Assembly: GCF_902833905.1 (NCBI RefSeq)
Contig: NZ_CADFGP010000034.1
Location: 28,027 to 92,026 of the forward strand
Direction of reading: 5' to 3'
DNA length: 64,000 nucleotides
Source: Paraburkholderia tuberum STM678
GTDB lineage: Bacteria; Pseudomonadota; Gammaproteobacteria; Burkholderiales; Burkholderiaceae
The notes under the pieces were generated by a model. The model worked only from the letters and a program-made list of their open reading frames with translations. It had not been told where the DNA came from and ran no database searches. Of the stretch, positions 33,962 through 45,562 are shown one piece after another. A program made the translations under genes and the position numbers. Positions within the stretch are counted from its first letter, which is position 1; every line of letters starts with the position of its first letter.

Positions 33962-34237
33962 ATGACGGCCGATCCGAAAGCGTGGGCGCGCAAGCTCGTC
34001 GCCGAGTACGAGGCAGGGCGACCGCCGAAGCCGACGAACGTCTACCGCGTCGCGTATGCAGCTTTGGGCCTGACGTTTCCCGAGGGCGCGGCGCCGACAG
34101 GTGAGGCGAATGTTCAGAAATGTTCAGGTGGGTCGCAAACGGTGGCGGTGGCGGCGCGGCCGGTGCCGGTGCCGAAGCGTGCGCCGATTGAGGGCGCTTG
34201 GTGGGACAGCGAGCCGCCCGTGACGGATAGCAATTGA
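33962..34237 (+). CDS. Small phage hypothetical protein
   Basis: 91 residues, starting two bases after the previous stop. Helical N-terminus (AWARKLVAEYEAGR), Pro/Val-rich end. Confidence 0.6.
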   Translation: MTADPKAWARKLVAEYEAGRPPKPTNVYRVAYAALGLTFPEGAAPTGEANVQKCSGGSQTVAVAARPVPVPKRAPIEGAWWDSEPPVTDSN

Positions 34238-34263
34238 TATCGGTTTTTAACGAAAGGACCTCT

Positions 34264-35316
34264 ATGACCTCCAGTACACGACCCGCTGATGCGATGCGCA
34301 AAGCGCTTCAAGCATGCGTAGATGTCATGCTGCACAACGGCGTGCCGACCGACAAAGAGCATCCGGCCCGAATCGCACTCGACAATGCTCAAGCCGCTCT
34401 CGCATCCACTGCCGCCCCTCTCCCTCGCTCTGCCGCGACTGTGAGCGACGAGCGGGAGGCGTTCGAGCGCGCGATGGAAAGCATATCGGGTCAGTATTTT
34501 CACGGCGGCGAACTCATTCCCCACCGGAACAACCCTGATGAGTATCAGAATGGCAGCACACAACTGGCGTGGAAGATCTGGCAAGCCCGCGCCGCATCCA
34601 CGCAAGCCACGGCGACGCTGACGGATGAGCGGCGGCAGACCGTTCGCGACGCCGTTGCCGCGGCGCTCGGTGACGCTTACGACTGTCTGCGCGTCTGGGA
34701 GGCATGGGGCATTGGCACGATGAGCCAAGACGACTTCCAGCTTGTCACTGACGACGAATCGCGCATTGCCGAAATCGCAGACGCAGCGATTGACGCCCTT
34801 CTCGCCGAGCAATCCGCCACTCCCCAAGCTACGTCAAAGGCCCGAGGCGACCACGCGATTTGGCTACTAGAAGCGCTGATCGACATCTACGACGATGCAC
34901 AAAACAACGCACCGGAAGATCGATGCTATGCCGAAGGCGCATGGACGGCGACGCTGACCGACATTCGTCAATTCATTGCCAACGCTCCTCGCGCCAGCGA
35001 GCAAGCAGGTCCGATCGAATCGTGGACCGACGTCGAGGCTGATCTGTCGAACGACGAGCGCGAAGCCGTAGGGGGGATGACGAATGCCCTGCATGTCATG
35101 CGCCGTATTCGCCGCTGTGATAACGAAACGGCTGCACAAGTCGTGTTGGAGCACTTCGGCAACGAGCAGCGTCGTGCAGCGCTTGAAGAAGCGGCGAGAT
35201 TGGCGGAGCAATGGGGCGATGCGCGGCTTCCCGATCATGGCGGAAATGCATTGCGCAATTGCGCCGTCGCTATCCGCGCCCTGTCTCAACAGAAAGCAGG
35301 AGAGCAGGATGACTGA
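34264..35316 (+). CDS. Phage protein, Ead/Ea22-like filler
   Basis: A 350-residue helical protein with repeated short Trp/Ala motifs (YQNGSTQLAWKIWQARAAS; RQTVRDAVAAALGDAYDC). These modular early proteins are common in phages and have no known enzymatic role. AAAGGA precedes the ATG. Its stop overlaps the next gene by 8 bases. Confidence 0.55.
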   Translation: MTSSTRPADAMRKALQACVDVMLHNGVPTDKEHPARIALDNAQAALASTAAPLPRSAATVSDEREAFERAMESISGQYFHGGELIPHRNNPDEYQNGSTQLAWKIWQARAASTQATATLTDERRQTVRDAVAAALGDAYDCLRVWEAWGIGTMSQDDFQLVTDDESRIAEIADAAIDALLAEQSATPQATSKARGDHAIWLLEALIDIYDDAQNNAPEDRCYAEGAWTATLTDIRQFIANAPRASEQAGPIESWTDVEADLSNDEREAVGGMTNALHVMRRIRRCDNETAAQVVLEHFGNEQRRAALEEAARLAEQWGDARLPDHGGNALRNCAVAIRALSQQKAGEQDD

Positions 35317-35536
35317 ATGGCAACCAATCCGATCCGCGCCGGAGAATGTCGAAATCCTGACGAAGATAGACGACTCGGCAGGCGCTCGCAACGAGCAGAC
35401 TCTGAGGCGCCGCGGAAATCTCTGGTTCCTGCCGGACGACTCGATGTACGTCTACTACACGCCGACGCACTGGCAGCCGCTGCCACAAGCGCCGGCCGCC
35501 CTGTCTCAACAGCCAGCGCCGCGAGGTGAGCGGTGA
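35309..35536 (+). CDS. DUF551-like protein
   Basis: 75 residues. MTEWQPIRSAPENVEILTKI and YYTPTHWQPLPQAP fit DUF551, a small phage domain starting W-x-P-I-x-S-A-P and ending with T-H-W-x-P-L-P. Function unknown. Confidence 0.75.
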   Translation: MTEWQPIRSAPENVEILTKIDDSAGARNEQTLRRRGNLWFLPDDSMYVYYTPTHWQPLPQAPAALSQQPAPRGER

Positions 35537-36120
35537 CCACGACGCGCCGCTCGAGCGCCATGCGCATTCGCAAAGAGATCTCGAACGCGGCGCGCGTGCT
35601 GGCGTCATCCAAGCCCGCACCGCTCGAGCAGGCGATCAGCGCGCGCATCGGCGCGCAGTCGTCGCTCATTTCAGCGTCGCCGGTCCGCCAGCGTGTCGAG
35701 TTCACGGTGCCGGGCGCTCCGGTAGCGAAGGGTCGCCCGCGCTTCGCGCGTCAGGGCGCGCACGTTCGGACGTTCACCCCGGAGAAGACCGAACGCTATG
35801 AAAATCTTGTGAAGCTGGCGGCGCGACAGGGTATGGGCACCCGTGAGCCATTCGCGGGCCCGGTACGTCTCGTCGTGCACATCGCGCTGCCGATTCCGGC
35901 GAGCTGGTCGCAGAAGCGGCAACGCGATGCAGCGGACGGGCTGATCGGCGCCACGAAGAAGCCTGACGCGGACAACGTGATCAAGGGCGTGAAAGACGGA
36001 ATGAACGGCGTCGTGTACGCCGACGACTCACAGATCGTTGACCTGTGGGTATCGAAGCGGTACGGCCGCACGCCCTGCGTGCGCATTGAGGCAGTGGAAC
36101 TGAACCAGCAACGGGCATAG
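35533..36120 (+). CDS. rusA: RusA-family Holliday junction endonuclease
   Basis: Resolves Holliday junctions during phage recombination/packaging. The 195-residue protein has an N-terminal extension of about 50 residues, then FTVPGAPVAKGRPRF and the catalytic KPDADNVIKGVKDGMNGVVY, ADDSQIVDLWVSK with the three acidic residues. GTG start overlaps the previous stop. Confidence 0.85.
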   Translation: MTTTRRSSAMRIRKEISNAARVLASSKPAPLEQAISARIGAQSSLISASPVRQRVEFTVPGAPVAKGRPRFARQGAHVRTFTPEKTERYENLVKLAARQGMGTREPFAGPVRLVVHIALPIPASWSQKRQRDAADGLIGATKKPDADNVIKGVKDGMNGVVYADDSQIVDLWVSKRYGRTPCVRIEAVELNQQRA

Positions 36121-36142
36121 GTGAGGATCTTCGGGAGTGCAG

Positions 36143-36769
36143 ATGATGGACGAGATTCAGTTCAAGAGCGCGTTCGACGCGGTGCGATTCGCGCTTTGCT
36201 ATTCGACGCAGCAATATGGCGAAACGATGATGGCCAAGCGACTGAAGGGCGAGTCGGTCGAGAAGGGCATGGGGCTCGTCGGGCTGGACGGTGCGGGCCA
36301 GTCCGGTCAGATCCGCCGAGAAATGTGGGAGCTGCCTGATCTGCATCTCGCGGTGCTGATCGCCCGAACAGCACCGCACGACACCCCGTGCAGCTGCGGC
36401 CGGCCATGCTGCAGCAAGCGCCGTCCGAACGAGGAGTGGCGCGCGGCAATCACCTGGCTTACCGAGGCGTCCACCGCGTTCGTGTCGGGCTTCTCGCATT
36501 ACCGCGTGCGCCGTACGATCATCGAGAACATCTTCACCGCGAAAAAGCAGCGGAAGAGCCTGAACGACATCGCTGACGAGTGCGGTGCTCACCGGAACAC
36601 GGTCAGTGCCCAGAATTCAGCAGTACGCAGGTGGATCGAGGGCAGCAGGAGAGCCGGCCGGAAAGGCAACGAGAAAAGCGAGGAAAAAGGCGTCGAAGAG
36701 GTCGCGTGGGCTGCAATGGAGCGGCGTTTTGGCGAACTTCGATTGCTGGAGACTGCCGTGACGGCTTGA
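36143..36769 (+). CDS. HTH protein in the position of a late-gene regulator
   Basis: 208 residues. A Cys cluster (HDTPCSCGRPCCSKRRPNEEW) and a sigma-region-4-like HTH (SLNDIADECGAHRNTVSAQN) are visible; the C-terminus is charged. GGGAG lies 5 bases before the ATG. Being last in the early operon and directly upstream of a promoter-terminator pair before the late genes, it is a candidate antiterminator or late activator. No exact family recognised. Confidence 0.55.
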   Translation: MMDEIQFKSAFDAVRFALCYSTQQYGETMMAKRLKGESVEKGMGLVGLDGAGQSGQIRREMWELPDLHLAVLIARTAPHDTPCSCGRPCCSKRRPNEEWRAAITWLTEASTAFVSGFSHYRVRRTIIENIFTAKKQRKSLNDIADECGAHRNTVSAQNSAVRRWIEGSRRAGRKGNEKSEEKGVEEVAWAAMERRFGELRLLETAVTA

Positions 36770-36794
36770 CGCGGTGCATTTCGTGCACAATAAT
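36766..36794 (+). promoter_or_regulatory. Predicted late promoter (pR'-like)
   Basis: TTGACG, 17-base spacer, AATAAT, overlapping the stop of the HTH gene. The spacer holds an inverted repeat GTGCA-TTTCG-TGCAC. Start expected near 36801. Confidence 0.6.
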
Positions 36795-36827
36795 CCACTG
36801 TATTCGATACACGTCATACGTGCGACC

Positions 36828-36862
36828 AAAGCCCGCTGAGCCGAAAAGCCAGCGGGCTTTTT
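36828..36862 (+). terminator. Terminator just downstream of the late promoter
   Basis: AAAGCCCGCTG, 11-base loop, CAGCGGGCTTT followed by TT. About 30 to 60 bases after the predicted start, so late expression would require antitermination. Confidence 0.82.
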
Positions 36863-36930
36863 CGTTGGCGTTGCTGGTTTCGCAGTTTGCTGTTGTGGCC
36901 GTTTTTTTCGACTATGAAAAGGGTCCAGCC

Positions 36931-38214
36931 GTGCAACTTTCCAGCCGTTCGATCGACAGCCTCATCCCGTACGCGCGCAACGCGCGCACCCACTCGGAAA
37001 GCCAGATAGCGCAGATCGCCGCCAGCATCGAGGAGTTCGGCATGGTCGGCGCGATCGTCGTGCGCGACGGTGTGATCGCCAAGGGCCACGGGACGCTCGC
37101 CGCGATCCGCAAGCTGTACGGCGCCGGCAAGCGCCTGTATCCGCCGCCCGGCCGCTCACGCGGCGCCGATCCATTTCCCGACGGCGAGGCGCCCGTGCTC
37201 GATGCGTCCGGGTGGACGGAGGCGCAGTTCCGCGCGTTCGTCATCGCCGACAACCAGCTCGCGTTGCTCGCCGGGTGGGACGACGAGCTGCTGCGTCTCG
37301 AAGTGACCGAGTTGCGCGATGACGGCTTCGACGTGGACCTGCTCGGGTTCGAGGCAGTGGACCTGGCTCGTTTGCTCGAGCATGCGGGCGGTGGGCTGAC
37401 GGATGAGGACGATGCTCCGGCACCGCCGGAAGTCCCGGTGTCGGCCGTCGGCGATGTTTGGCAGTGCGGCAGTCACCGCGTGATGTGTGGCGATAGCCTG
37501 CGCGGCGATAGCGTCGCGACGGTGATGGACGGCTACCTTGCCGACCTGATCGTCACCGACCCGCCGTACAACGTCGCGTACGTCGGAAAAACCGACAAGC
37601 ACATGACGATCCGGAACGACGCCATGCAGGCCGACGAGTTTGCTCGGTTCCTGCTGGCCGCCCATCAGGCGATGTTCGTGGCGGCGAAGGGCGGCGCCGG
37701 GATCTATGTGTTTCACGCGGACACCGAGGGTCTGACATTCCGCCGCGCGCTGGTCGACGGCGGCTTCAGGCTGGCGCAGTGCTGTGTGTGGGTTAAGCAA
37801 TCGCTCGTCCTCGGACGCCAGGACTATCACTGGCAGCACGAACCTGTGCTGTACGGCTGGAAGCCAACCGGGACGCACCGCTGGTATGCAGATCGCAGCC
37901 AGTCGACAGTCTGGTCGTTCGACCGTCCCGCACGCAACGATCTGCATCCGACAATGAAGCCGGTGGCCGTCGTCGAATACCCGATCCAGAACAGCAGTCG
38001 CGACGGCGATCTTGTGCTCGACACGTTCGGCGGTTCTGGAACGACGCTCATCGCGTGCGAGAAATGCGGCAGGCACGCCCGGTTGCTCGAGCTGGATCCG
38101 ATCTACTGCGACGTCATCGTCGAGCGGTGGCAGGCGTTCACCGGGCTGCGGGCAACCCACGCGGCGACCGGTACAACATTTGAGGAGGTCGCTGCGACTC
38201 GGCGGCCCGGATAG
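36931..38214 (+). CDS. ParB-domain DNA methyltransferase
   Basis: A 427-residue fusion: an N-terminal ParB-like nuclease domain (RSIDSLIPYARNARTHSESQ, IAKGHGTLAAIRKL) and an adenine/cytosine-N methyltransferase with DPPY at 210-213 and FGGSGTT at 366. The DPPY-before-FxGxG order is the beta class. No matching restriction enzyme is adjacent. The GTG at 36931 after AAAAGGG is the best start. First gene after the late terminator; may protect phage DNA. Confidence 0.88.
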   Translation: MQLSSRSIDSLIPYARNARTHSESQIAQIAASIEEFGMVGAIVVRDGVIAKGHGTLAAIRKLYGAGKRLYPPPGRSRGADPFPDGEAPVLDASGWTEAQFRAFVIADNQLALLAGWDDELLRLEVTELRDDGFDVDLLGFEAVDLARLLEHAGGGLTDEDDAPAPPEVPVSAVGDVWQCGSHRVMCGDSLRGDSVATVMDGYLADLIVTDPPYNVAYVGKTDKHMTIRNDAMQADEFARFLLAAHQAMFVAAKGGAGIYVFHADTEGLTFRRALVDGGFRLAQCCVWVKQSLVLGRQDYHWQHEPVLYGWKPTGTHRWYADRSQSTVWSFDRPARNDLHPTMKPVAVVEYPIQNSSRDGDLVLDTFGGSGTTLIACEKCGRHARLLELDPIYCDVIVERWQAFTGLRATHAATGTTFEEVAATRRPG

Positions 38215-38218
38215 AGCA

Positions 38219-38614
38219 ATGGCACGACCGAGTTTCAACGCGACCAACGACCAGCGAAAGCTCGTCGAGCAGCTCGCCGCGTTCGGCATTCCGCAGGAAG
38301 ACATGGTGATGCTCGTCCTCGACTCGAACGAGAAGCCGATCTCGGTACCGACGCTGCGGAAGCACTTCCGCAAGGAATTGACCGAGGGGCTGGTAAAGGC
38401 CAACACGGCGGTCGCGCAAGCCCTGTTCAAGAAGGCGAAGGCCGGCAACGTGGCGAGCATCATCTTTTGGCTGAAGACCCGCGGTGGTTGGAAAGAAACG
38501 CCTCAGGCGCTGGAGGTGACTGGCGCCGCTGGCGGCCCAATTGAAAACAGGACGGCGCTCGTGAATGAAGAAGCAGTCAGGGCAGTTGTCCGCAAAGTCG
38601 AATCCGAGTACTGA
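38219..38614 (+). CDS. Terminase small subunit-like protein
   Basis: 131 residues, HTH-like N-terminal half (KLVEQLAAFGIPQEDMVMLV, SVPTLRKHFRKEL) with a helical C-terminus. Immediately upstream of and overlapping the large terminase gene by 50 bases. Confidence 0.75.
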   Translation: MARPSFNATNDQRKLVEQLAAFGIPQEDMVMLVLDSNEKPISVPTLRKHFRKELTEGLVKANTAVAQALFKKAKAGNVASIIFWLKTRGGWKETPQALEVTGAAGGPIENRTALVNEEAVRAVVRKVESEY

Positions 38615-40145
38615 AGCGGAGATCGAACGCCTCGTCATCAAGGAGAAGTGCGAAACCGACCACCTGTTCTTCAGCCGGTACTTCTTTAAGCACCGGCAGG
38701 GCATCAAGTTTCGTGTCAACTGGCACCACGTCCTGATCTCCGACACGGTCGAGCGCGTGATCCGCGGCGAGCTGAAGAACGTCGTGATCAACGTGCCGCC
38801 CGGTTCCTCGAAGACCGAGCTGGTCGCGATCAACCTCATTGCACGCGGCCTGGCCAAGAACCCACGCGCGCGGTTCCTGCACATCTCGTATTCGGATGAT
38901 CTCGCGCTGCTCAACAGCGAGACGGCGAAAGAGATCGTCGGCTCCGATGAATACCAGGCGCTGTGGCCGCTCACGATCGCTGACGACGCGAAGTCGAAGA
39001 AGCGCTGGAACGTCATCGCCGACGGCAAGAAGGCCGGCGGCGTGTACGCGGTTTCGCTCGGCGGCCAGATCACCGGCTTTCGTGCCGGCCACATGGCCGA
39101 GGGCTGGCAGGGCGCGATCATCATCGACGACCCGCTGAAGGTCGAGGACGCCTACAGCAAGCCGGCCCGCAACAAGGCCAACCGCAGGCTGATCTCGACG
39201 GTCAAGAGCCGGAAAGCGAATCCGGACACGCCGATCATCGTCATCATGCAGCGGCTGGCCGAGGAAGACCCGACGGGCTTCATCAGATCCGGAAAGGTGC
39301 CGGGCGACTGGGAGTTCATAGAGATCCCGGCGCTGATCGACGACGCGTATGTCGAGACGTTGCCCGAACACATTCAGGAGCTTGTCGACAGCGACGAGCG
39401 CGACGAGCACGGCCGCTTTTCGTACTGGCCTTACAAGGAACCGCTCGACGATCTGCTCGCGCTCGAAAAAGCCGATGCCTACGTGATGTCGGGCCAGTAT
39501 CAGCAGCGGCCCACGCCGCTCGGCGGCGGCATCATCAAGGGCGCGAAATTCCAGCGCTATGAAGTGCTGCCGCGCCTGCGCTACCGGAAGATCTACGCTG
39601 ATACGGCGCAGAAGACAGAGGAGCGCCACGATTACAGCGTGTTCGAGTGCTGGGGCTACGGCTACGACAACCGTGCTTACCTGATCGACATGATTCGCGG
39701 GAAGTGGGAAGCCCATGAACTGAAGAAGCGTGCGAAGGACTTCTGGAACAAGCACAAGGCGATCGGCGCAGGCGACCCCGACGCGCCGGTCCTGCGCGAG
39801 ATGGTTGTCGAGGACAAGGCGAGTGGCACGGGCCTCATTCAGGAAGTCAAGTCAGAGGGCGGTGTCCCCATCGTCGGCGTGAGCCGCGAAAAGAACAAGC
39901 TGATGCGCGTAATGGACGTCGTGAGCCATATCGACTCGGGCAACGTCGTCGTGCCGCTCAACGCGCCGTGGGTCAGCGATTTTGTTGGCGAGTGCGAAGC
40001 GTTCACGCCCGACGACACGCATGAGCACGACGACCAGATCGACCCGATGGTGGACGCGATCATGGACATGCTCGTGGGCGCGGGCCCGATGGAAATCAGC
40101 GCTGACGTGGTGAGACAGTTTGCGCGTGCGGGAAGAACCCATTGA
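38565..40145 (+). CDS. Terminase large subunit
   Basis: A 526-residue DNA packaging motor. ATPase domain with Walker A PPGSSKTE at residues 78-85 and Walker B GAIIIDDP near 183-190, then the C-terminal nuclease (IYADTAQKTEERHDYSVFEC; DDQIDPMVDAI). Drives packaging through the portal encoded next. Confidence 0.92.
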   Translation: MKKQSGQLSAKSNPSTEAEIERLVIKEKCETDHLFFSRYFFKHRQGIKFRVNWHHVLISDTVERVIRGELKNVVINVPPGSSKTELVAINLIARGLAKNPRARFLHISYSDDLALLNSETAKEIVGSDEYQALWPLTIADDAKSKKRWNVIADGKKAGGVYAVSLGGQITGFRAGHMAEGWQGAIIIDDPLKVEDAYSKPARNKANRRLISTVKSRKANPDTPIIVIMQRLAEEDPTGFIRSGKVPGDWEFIEIPALIDDAYVETLPEHIQELVDSDERDEHGRFSYWPYKEPLDDLLALEKADAYVMSGQYQQRPTPLGGGIIKGAKFQRYEVLPRLRYRKIYADTAQKTEERHDYSVFECWGYGYDNRAYLIDMIRGKWEAHELKKRAKDFWNKHKAIGAGDPDAPVLREMVVEDKASGTGLIQEVKSEGGVPIVGVSREKNKLMRVMDVVSHIDSGNVVVPLNAPWVSDFVGECEAFTPDDTHEHDDQIDPMVDAIMDMLVGAGPMEISADVVRQFARAGRTH

Positions 40146-41773
40146 TGAAACGGAAAGCAGTCAACACCCCGGCGATCGAACCGCGCCGGGCGCCGGCACG
40201 CGTGCGTGCGATATCGGTGCCGATGCAGATTACGCCCGACGCCGTCGCCCTGATGCGTGCGTATCCTGGCTCGCGCAAGCGCCGGACGCTCGACGTCGAG
40301 TTGTTCAAACCGTATGAGCCGGTCGCGGGCGTTCTGCCGCGAAAGACGACCGGCGCGAAGATCGCGATGGACGCGGGATTCGACGCCCAGGCCGCGATGA
40401 ACCTCGGCGCGCTGGAGAACATTGACGCGGCCCTCAGCGAGGGCTATGCGTTTCCCGGTTTCTCGGTGCTGGCGAACTGGACGCAGATTCCCGAGTTCCG
40501 GCGCCCCGCCGAAGTCTATGCGCGCGAGATGACGCGCAAGTGGCTTACCATCAAGGCCAAGGGCGACGAGAACAAGTCGGAAAAGATCAAGGAGATCGAC
40601 GCGGAGTTCACGCGACTCGGTATGCAGGCGGTATTGCGTGAAGCGATCCAGCAGGACGGATTCTTCGGCCGGTCGCAGATATTCATTGATCTTGGCGATG
40701 GGAATGATTCACGCGGGAACGGGGAACTGCGCACGGAGCTGGCCGAATCAAACGCGAAGATCGGCCGCGGTGCCATCAAGCGTCTCACGGTCGTCGAACC
40801 GATCTGGAGCTACCCGAACCGCTACAACGCGGACGATCCGCTCGACCCGAATTTCTACCGGCCGACGAGCTGGTTTGTCATGGGGCGCGAGATCCACTCG
40901 AGCCGCCTCATGACGGTTGTGTCGCGACCGGTACCGGACATTCTCAAACCGGCCTATGCGTTCGCAGGCCTTTCGCTGTTGCAGATGATGAAGCCGTACG
41001 TCGAAAACTGGCTTCGCACACGCCAGTCGGTATCGGACCTGATCCACTCGTTCACTGTCTGGACCTTGGAAACCGATATGGGCGCGGTCCTGCAAGGCGG
41101 CGGGATCGACAATCTGTTGCGACGCCTGCAAATCTTTAACATTGGTCGCGACAATCACGGTATCAATGCGATCAGCAGCAAGGACGGCGAAAAGTTTTCA
41201 AACGTTGCAGCGCCATTGGGCGGCCTCGATAAGTTGCAGGCGCAGGCGCAAGAACAGCAGTGCGCGCCGTCGGGTCTGCCGCTCGTATATCTCACGGGCA
41301 TTACGCCGGCTGGCCTGAATGCGTCGAGCCAGGATGAAATCGAGGTGTTTCAGGACACTGCCGCGGCGAATCAGGAAATCTATTCGCCGGTCATCGAAAA
41401 GGTGCTGCGGCTCGTGCAATTGTCGTTGTTTGGTGAGATCGACCCCAACATCTACTTCGAGTGGAACCAATTGAAGGTCGTCACGGCCGAGCAGCAGGCA
41501 GCCATTCGGAAGACCAACGCCGAAACCGACGTAATCCTCGTCGGTGGTCAGATCATCGAGCCGGGGGAATCTCGCAAGCGCATCGCGACCGAAGAAGGTT
41601 CGCCTTATGCGGGCCTCGACCTCGATACCGAATTGCCAGAGCCGCCCGTGGTATCCGGCGGGCCGCTTGGCAAGGCGTTGAGGGAAAGCGGCACGGTACG
41701 GCCGGAGGATGAGGGCGAGGAGCTCGATGAGGAACACGACGACAACCATCGGAATAGTGCGGTGACAACGTGA
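40145..41773 (+). CDS. Portal protein (DUF1073 family)
   Basis: 542 residues. EMTRKWLTIKAKGDENKSEK, VVEPIWSYPNRYNADDPLDP and PLVYLTGITPAGLNASSQDE are typical of DUF1073 portals; the tail is acidic (PEDEGEELDEEHDD). Starts one base within the terminase stop. The 12-mer portal ring is the packaging channel. Confidence 0.85.
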   Translation: MKRKAVNTPAIEPRRAPARVRAISVPMQITPDAVALMRAYPGSRKRRTLDVELFKPYEPVAGVLPRKTTGAKIAMDAGFDAQAAMNLGALENIDAALSEGYAFPGFSVLANWTQIPEFRRPAEVYAREMTRKWLTIKAKGDENKSEKIKEIDAEFTRLGMQAVLREAIQQDGFFGRSQIFIDLGDGNDSRGNGELRTELAESNAKIGRGAIKRLTVVEPIWSYPNRYNADDPLDPNFYRPTSWFVMGREIHSSRLMTVVSRPVPDILKPAYAFAGLSLLQMMKPYVENWLRTRQSVSDLIHSFTVWTLETDMGAVLQGGGIDNLLRRLQIFNIGRDNHGINAISSKDGEKFSNVAAPLGGLDKLQAQAQEQQCAPSGLPLVYLTGITPAGLNASSQDEIEVFQDTAAANQEIYSPVIEKVLRLVQLSLFGEIDPNIYFEWNQLKVVTAEQQAAIRKTNAETDVILVGGQIIEPGESRKRIATEEGSPYAGLDLDTELPEPPVVSGGPLGKALRESGTVRPEDEGEELDEEHDDNHRNSAVTT

Positions 41774-42615
41774 GCGGCCTGGTTTCACCCACGGGGCGCC
41801 CGATGGAGTTGCGCACGATCCGGCCGAACGCCGGCGTGAGCGCGCAGTATCAGAAGCAGCTCGATAAGTGGGTGGCGGCGATGCACCGCTCGCTGATCTA
41901 CTGGATCGCAGCGCAGTACCGTGCGAATCCACCTCCGACGCTCGCGCACGACGCGGCGACAGGCGCGTACCGCGATGGCAGTTCCGCGACGGCGATGCGC
42001 CGGATGCTCGACCGGCTGGCGGGGCAGTGGGCCAGCGAATTCGAGACCGCGGCGGCGCGCCTCGCGCGCTACTTCGTTGACCGCGCCGCCAGCACCACCG
42101 ACATGCAGATGCGTGACGCGCTAAAGGGGGCGGGCTTTTCGGTGCAGTTCAAGGCGACGGCCGGCGTGAATAACGCCATGCAAACCGCGATCGGCGAGAA
42201 CGTAGGGCTGATTCGCAGTATCGCCGAGCAACACCTGTCGAACGTGCAGGGCATCGTCATGCGCGGGATGCAGCAGGGCCGTGACCTCTCGTACATCACC
42301 GACGAATTGACCGAGCGCTACGGCGTCACGCGGCGACGTGCGGCGTTTATCGCACGCGACCAGGCCAATAAGGCAACAGGCGCGATCAAGAACGCTCGCG
42401 CGCTCGAACTCGGCATCACGCAGGAGCGGTGGCGGCACTCGGGCGCGGGCAAACACCCGCGTCAATCGCACGTCGAGGCGTCGCGAGACGACGGCGGGAA
42501 GGGGCGGCTCTTTGACGTTGCGAAGGGTTGCCTCATTGACGGCAAGTACATCTGGCCCGGCAGCGAGCCGGGCTGCCGCTGCACGGGAAAGCTCGTTATT
42601 CCCGGTTTCAACTGA
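41770..42615 (+). CDS. Phage head morphogenesis protein (Mu gpF/SPP1 gp7 type)
   Basis: 281 residues. GVTRRRAAFIARDQANKATG and QERWRHSGAGKHPRQSHVEA plus the Cys-containing GSEPGCRCTGKLVI are the domain hallmarks. GTG start overlaps the portal stop. Confidence 0.88.
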   Translation: MSGLVSPTGRPMELRTIRPNAGVSAQYQKQLDKWVAAMHRSLIYWIAAQYRANPPPTLAHDAATGAYRDGSSATAMRRMLDRLAGQWASEFETAAARLARYFVDRAASTTDMQMRDALKGAGFSVQFKATAGVNNAMQTAIGENVGLIRSIAEQHLSNVQGIVMRGMQQGRDLSYITDELTERYGVTRRRAAFIARDQANKATGAIKNARALELGITQERWRHSGAGKHPRQSHVEASRDDGGKGRLFDVAKGCLIDGKYIWPGSEPGCRCTGKLVIPGFN

Positions 42616-44604
<1,989 letters not shown>

Positions 44605-44636
44605 TTCGTTGATCGACCCCAATTCAGGAGAACGCT

Positions 44637-45530
44637 ATGGGTTTCCCCCGATACGTCAACACGCAGGCAGCACCGGCAGTTGTCGGTGACTTCTGCGATT
44701 CCAATCCGCGCGCAACGCTGAACGCCGGCGAAGGCAAGTTCGTCGCCGGTCCCGAGGGCGTCTACGTCGGCCGCTTCGTGTGGCAGGACGGGCGCGTGCT
44801 GAACAACTACGGCGCTGGCGCGCCGAGCGGGTTCATCCATCGCGAGCAACAGGCGCTCATCGTCGACTGGCTGGCAGAGGCCTCGCTGAAGGTGCAGCCG
44901 GGTTATGGCGTGACCGCGTTCACTGCGGGCGGCTTCTGGGTACGCAACGACGGCGACGCGACGGCGACGCGCGACCAGGCGGCCTACGCGAACAACTCGA
45001 ACGGCAAGATCCGGTTCGACGAGAACTGGGCAGCCGCGAGCGTGACTGGTCAGATCGACCCGAACGTTGTCACCGGCTCGATCGACGGCGACACGCTGAC
45101 GGTTGCCGCAGTGACCTCGGGCGTCCTCGCAGTCGATCAGACGATCAGCGGGACCGGGATTGCCGATGGCACGACCATCATCGCACTCGGGACCGGTACC
45201 GGCGGCGCGGGCACCTACACGGTGGACACGCCGCAGGACGTTGCAGATACGCAGATCACCGCGTCCGGCGGCGTCCTGACGGTAACCGCCGTCGATTCGG
45301 GTGAACTGGCGGTCGGCGACACGCTGACCGGCGCCGGCGTGGCCGAGGGAACTGCAATCACGGCGCTGCTCACCGGTACCGGCGGCGACGGCACCTACGC
45401 GGTGAATATCGGGCAGACGGTTGCGGCGGGCGACCTGACCGTCGAAACGGGCACCGCGACGAAGTGGGTAGCAGCGTCGGACGGGGCACCTGGCGAGCTG
45501 GTGAAGATGACCACATGGGTCACCGGCTGA
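44637..45530 (+). CDS. Capsid cement/decoration-like structural protein
   Basis: 297 residues. The first 140 residues (GFPRYVNTQAAPAVVGDFCD; GFIHREQQALIVDWLAEASL) resemble gp24-like structural cement proteins. Residues about 145-280 are two imperfect copies of a Thr/Gly/Val-rich beta unit (TISGTGIADGTTIIAL..GTG; TLTGAGVAEGTAITAL..GTG). AGGAGA precedes the ATG. Lies just before the major capsid gene. Confidence 0.75.
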   Translation: MGFPRYVNTQAAPAVVGDFCDSNPRATLNAGEGKFVAGPEGVYVGRFVWQDGRVLNNYGAGAPSGFIHREQQALIVDWLAEASLKVQPGYGVTAFTAGGFWVRNDGDATATRDQAAYANNSNGKIRFDENWAAASVTGQIDPNVVTGSIDGDTLTVAAVTSGVLAVDQTISGTGIADGTTIIALGTGTGGAGTYTVDTPQDVADTQITASGGVLTVTAVDSGELAVGDTLTGAGVAEGTAITALLTGTGGDGTYAVNIGQTVAAGDLTVETGTATKWVAASDGAPGELVKMTTWVTG

Positions 45531-45562
45531 TTCGGACACCATTGAAATAAGGACATCACACC

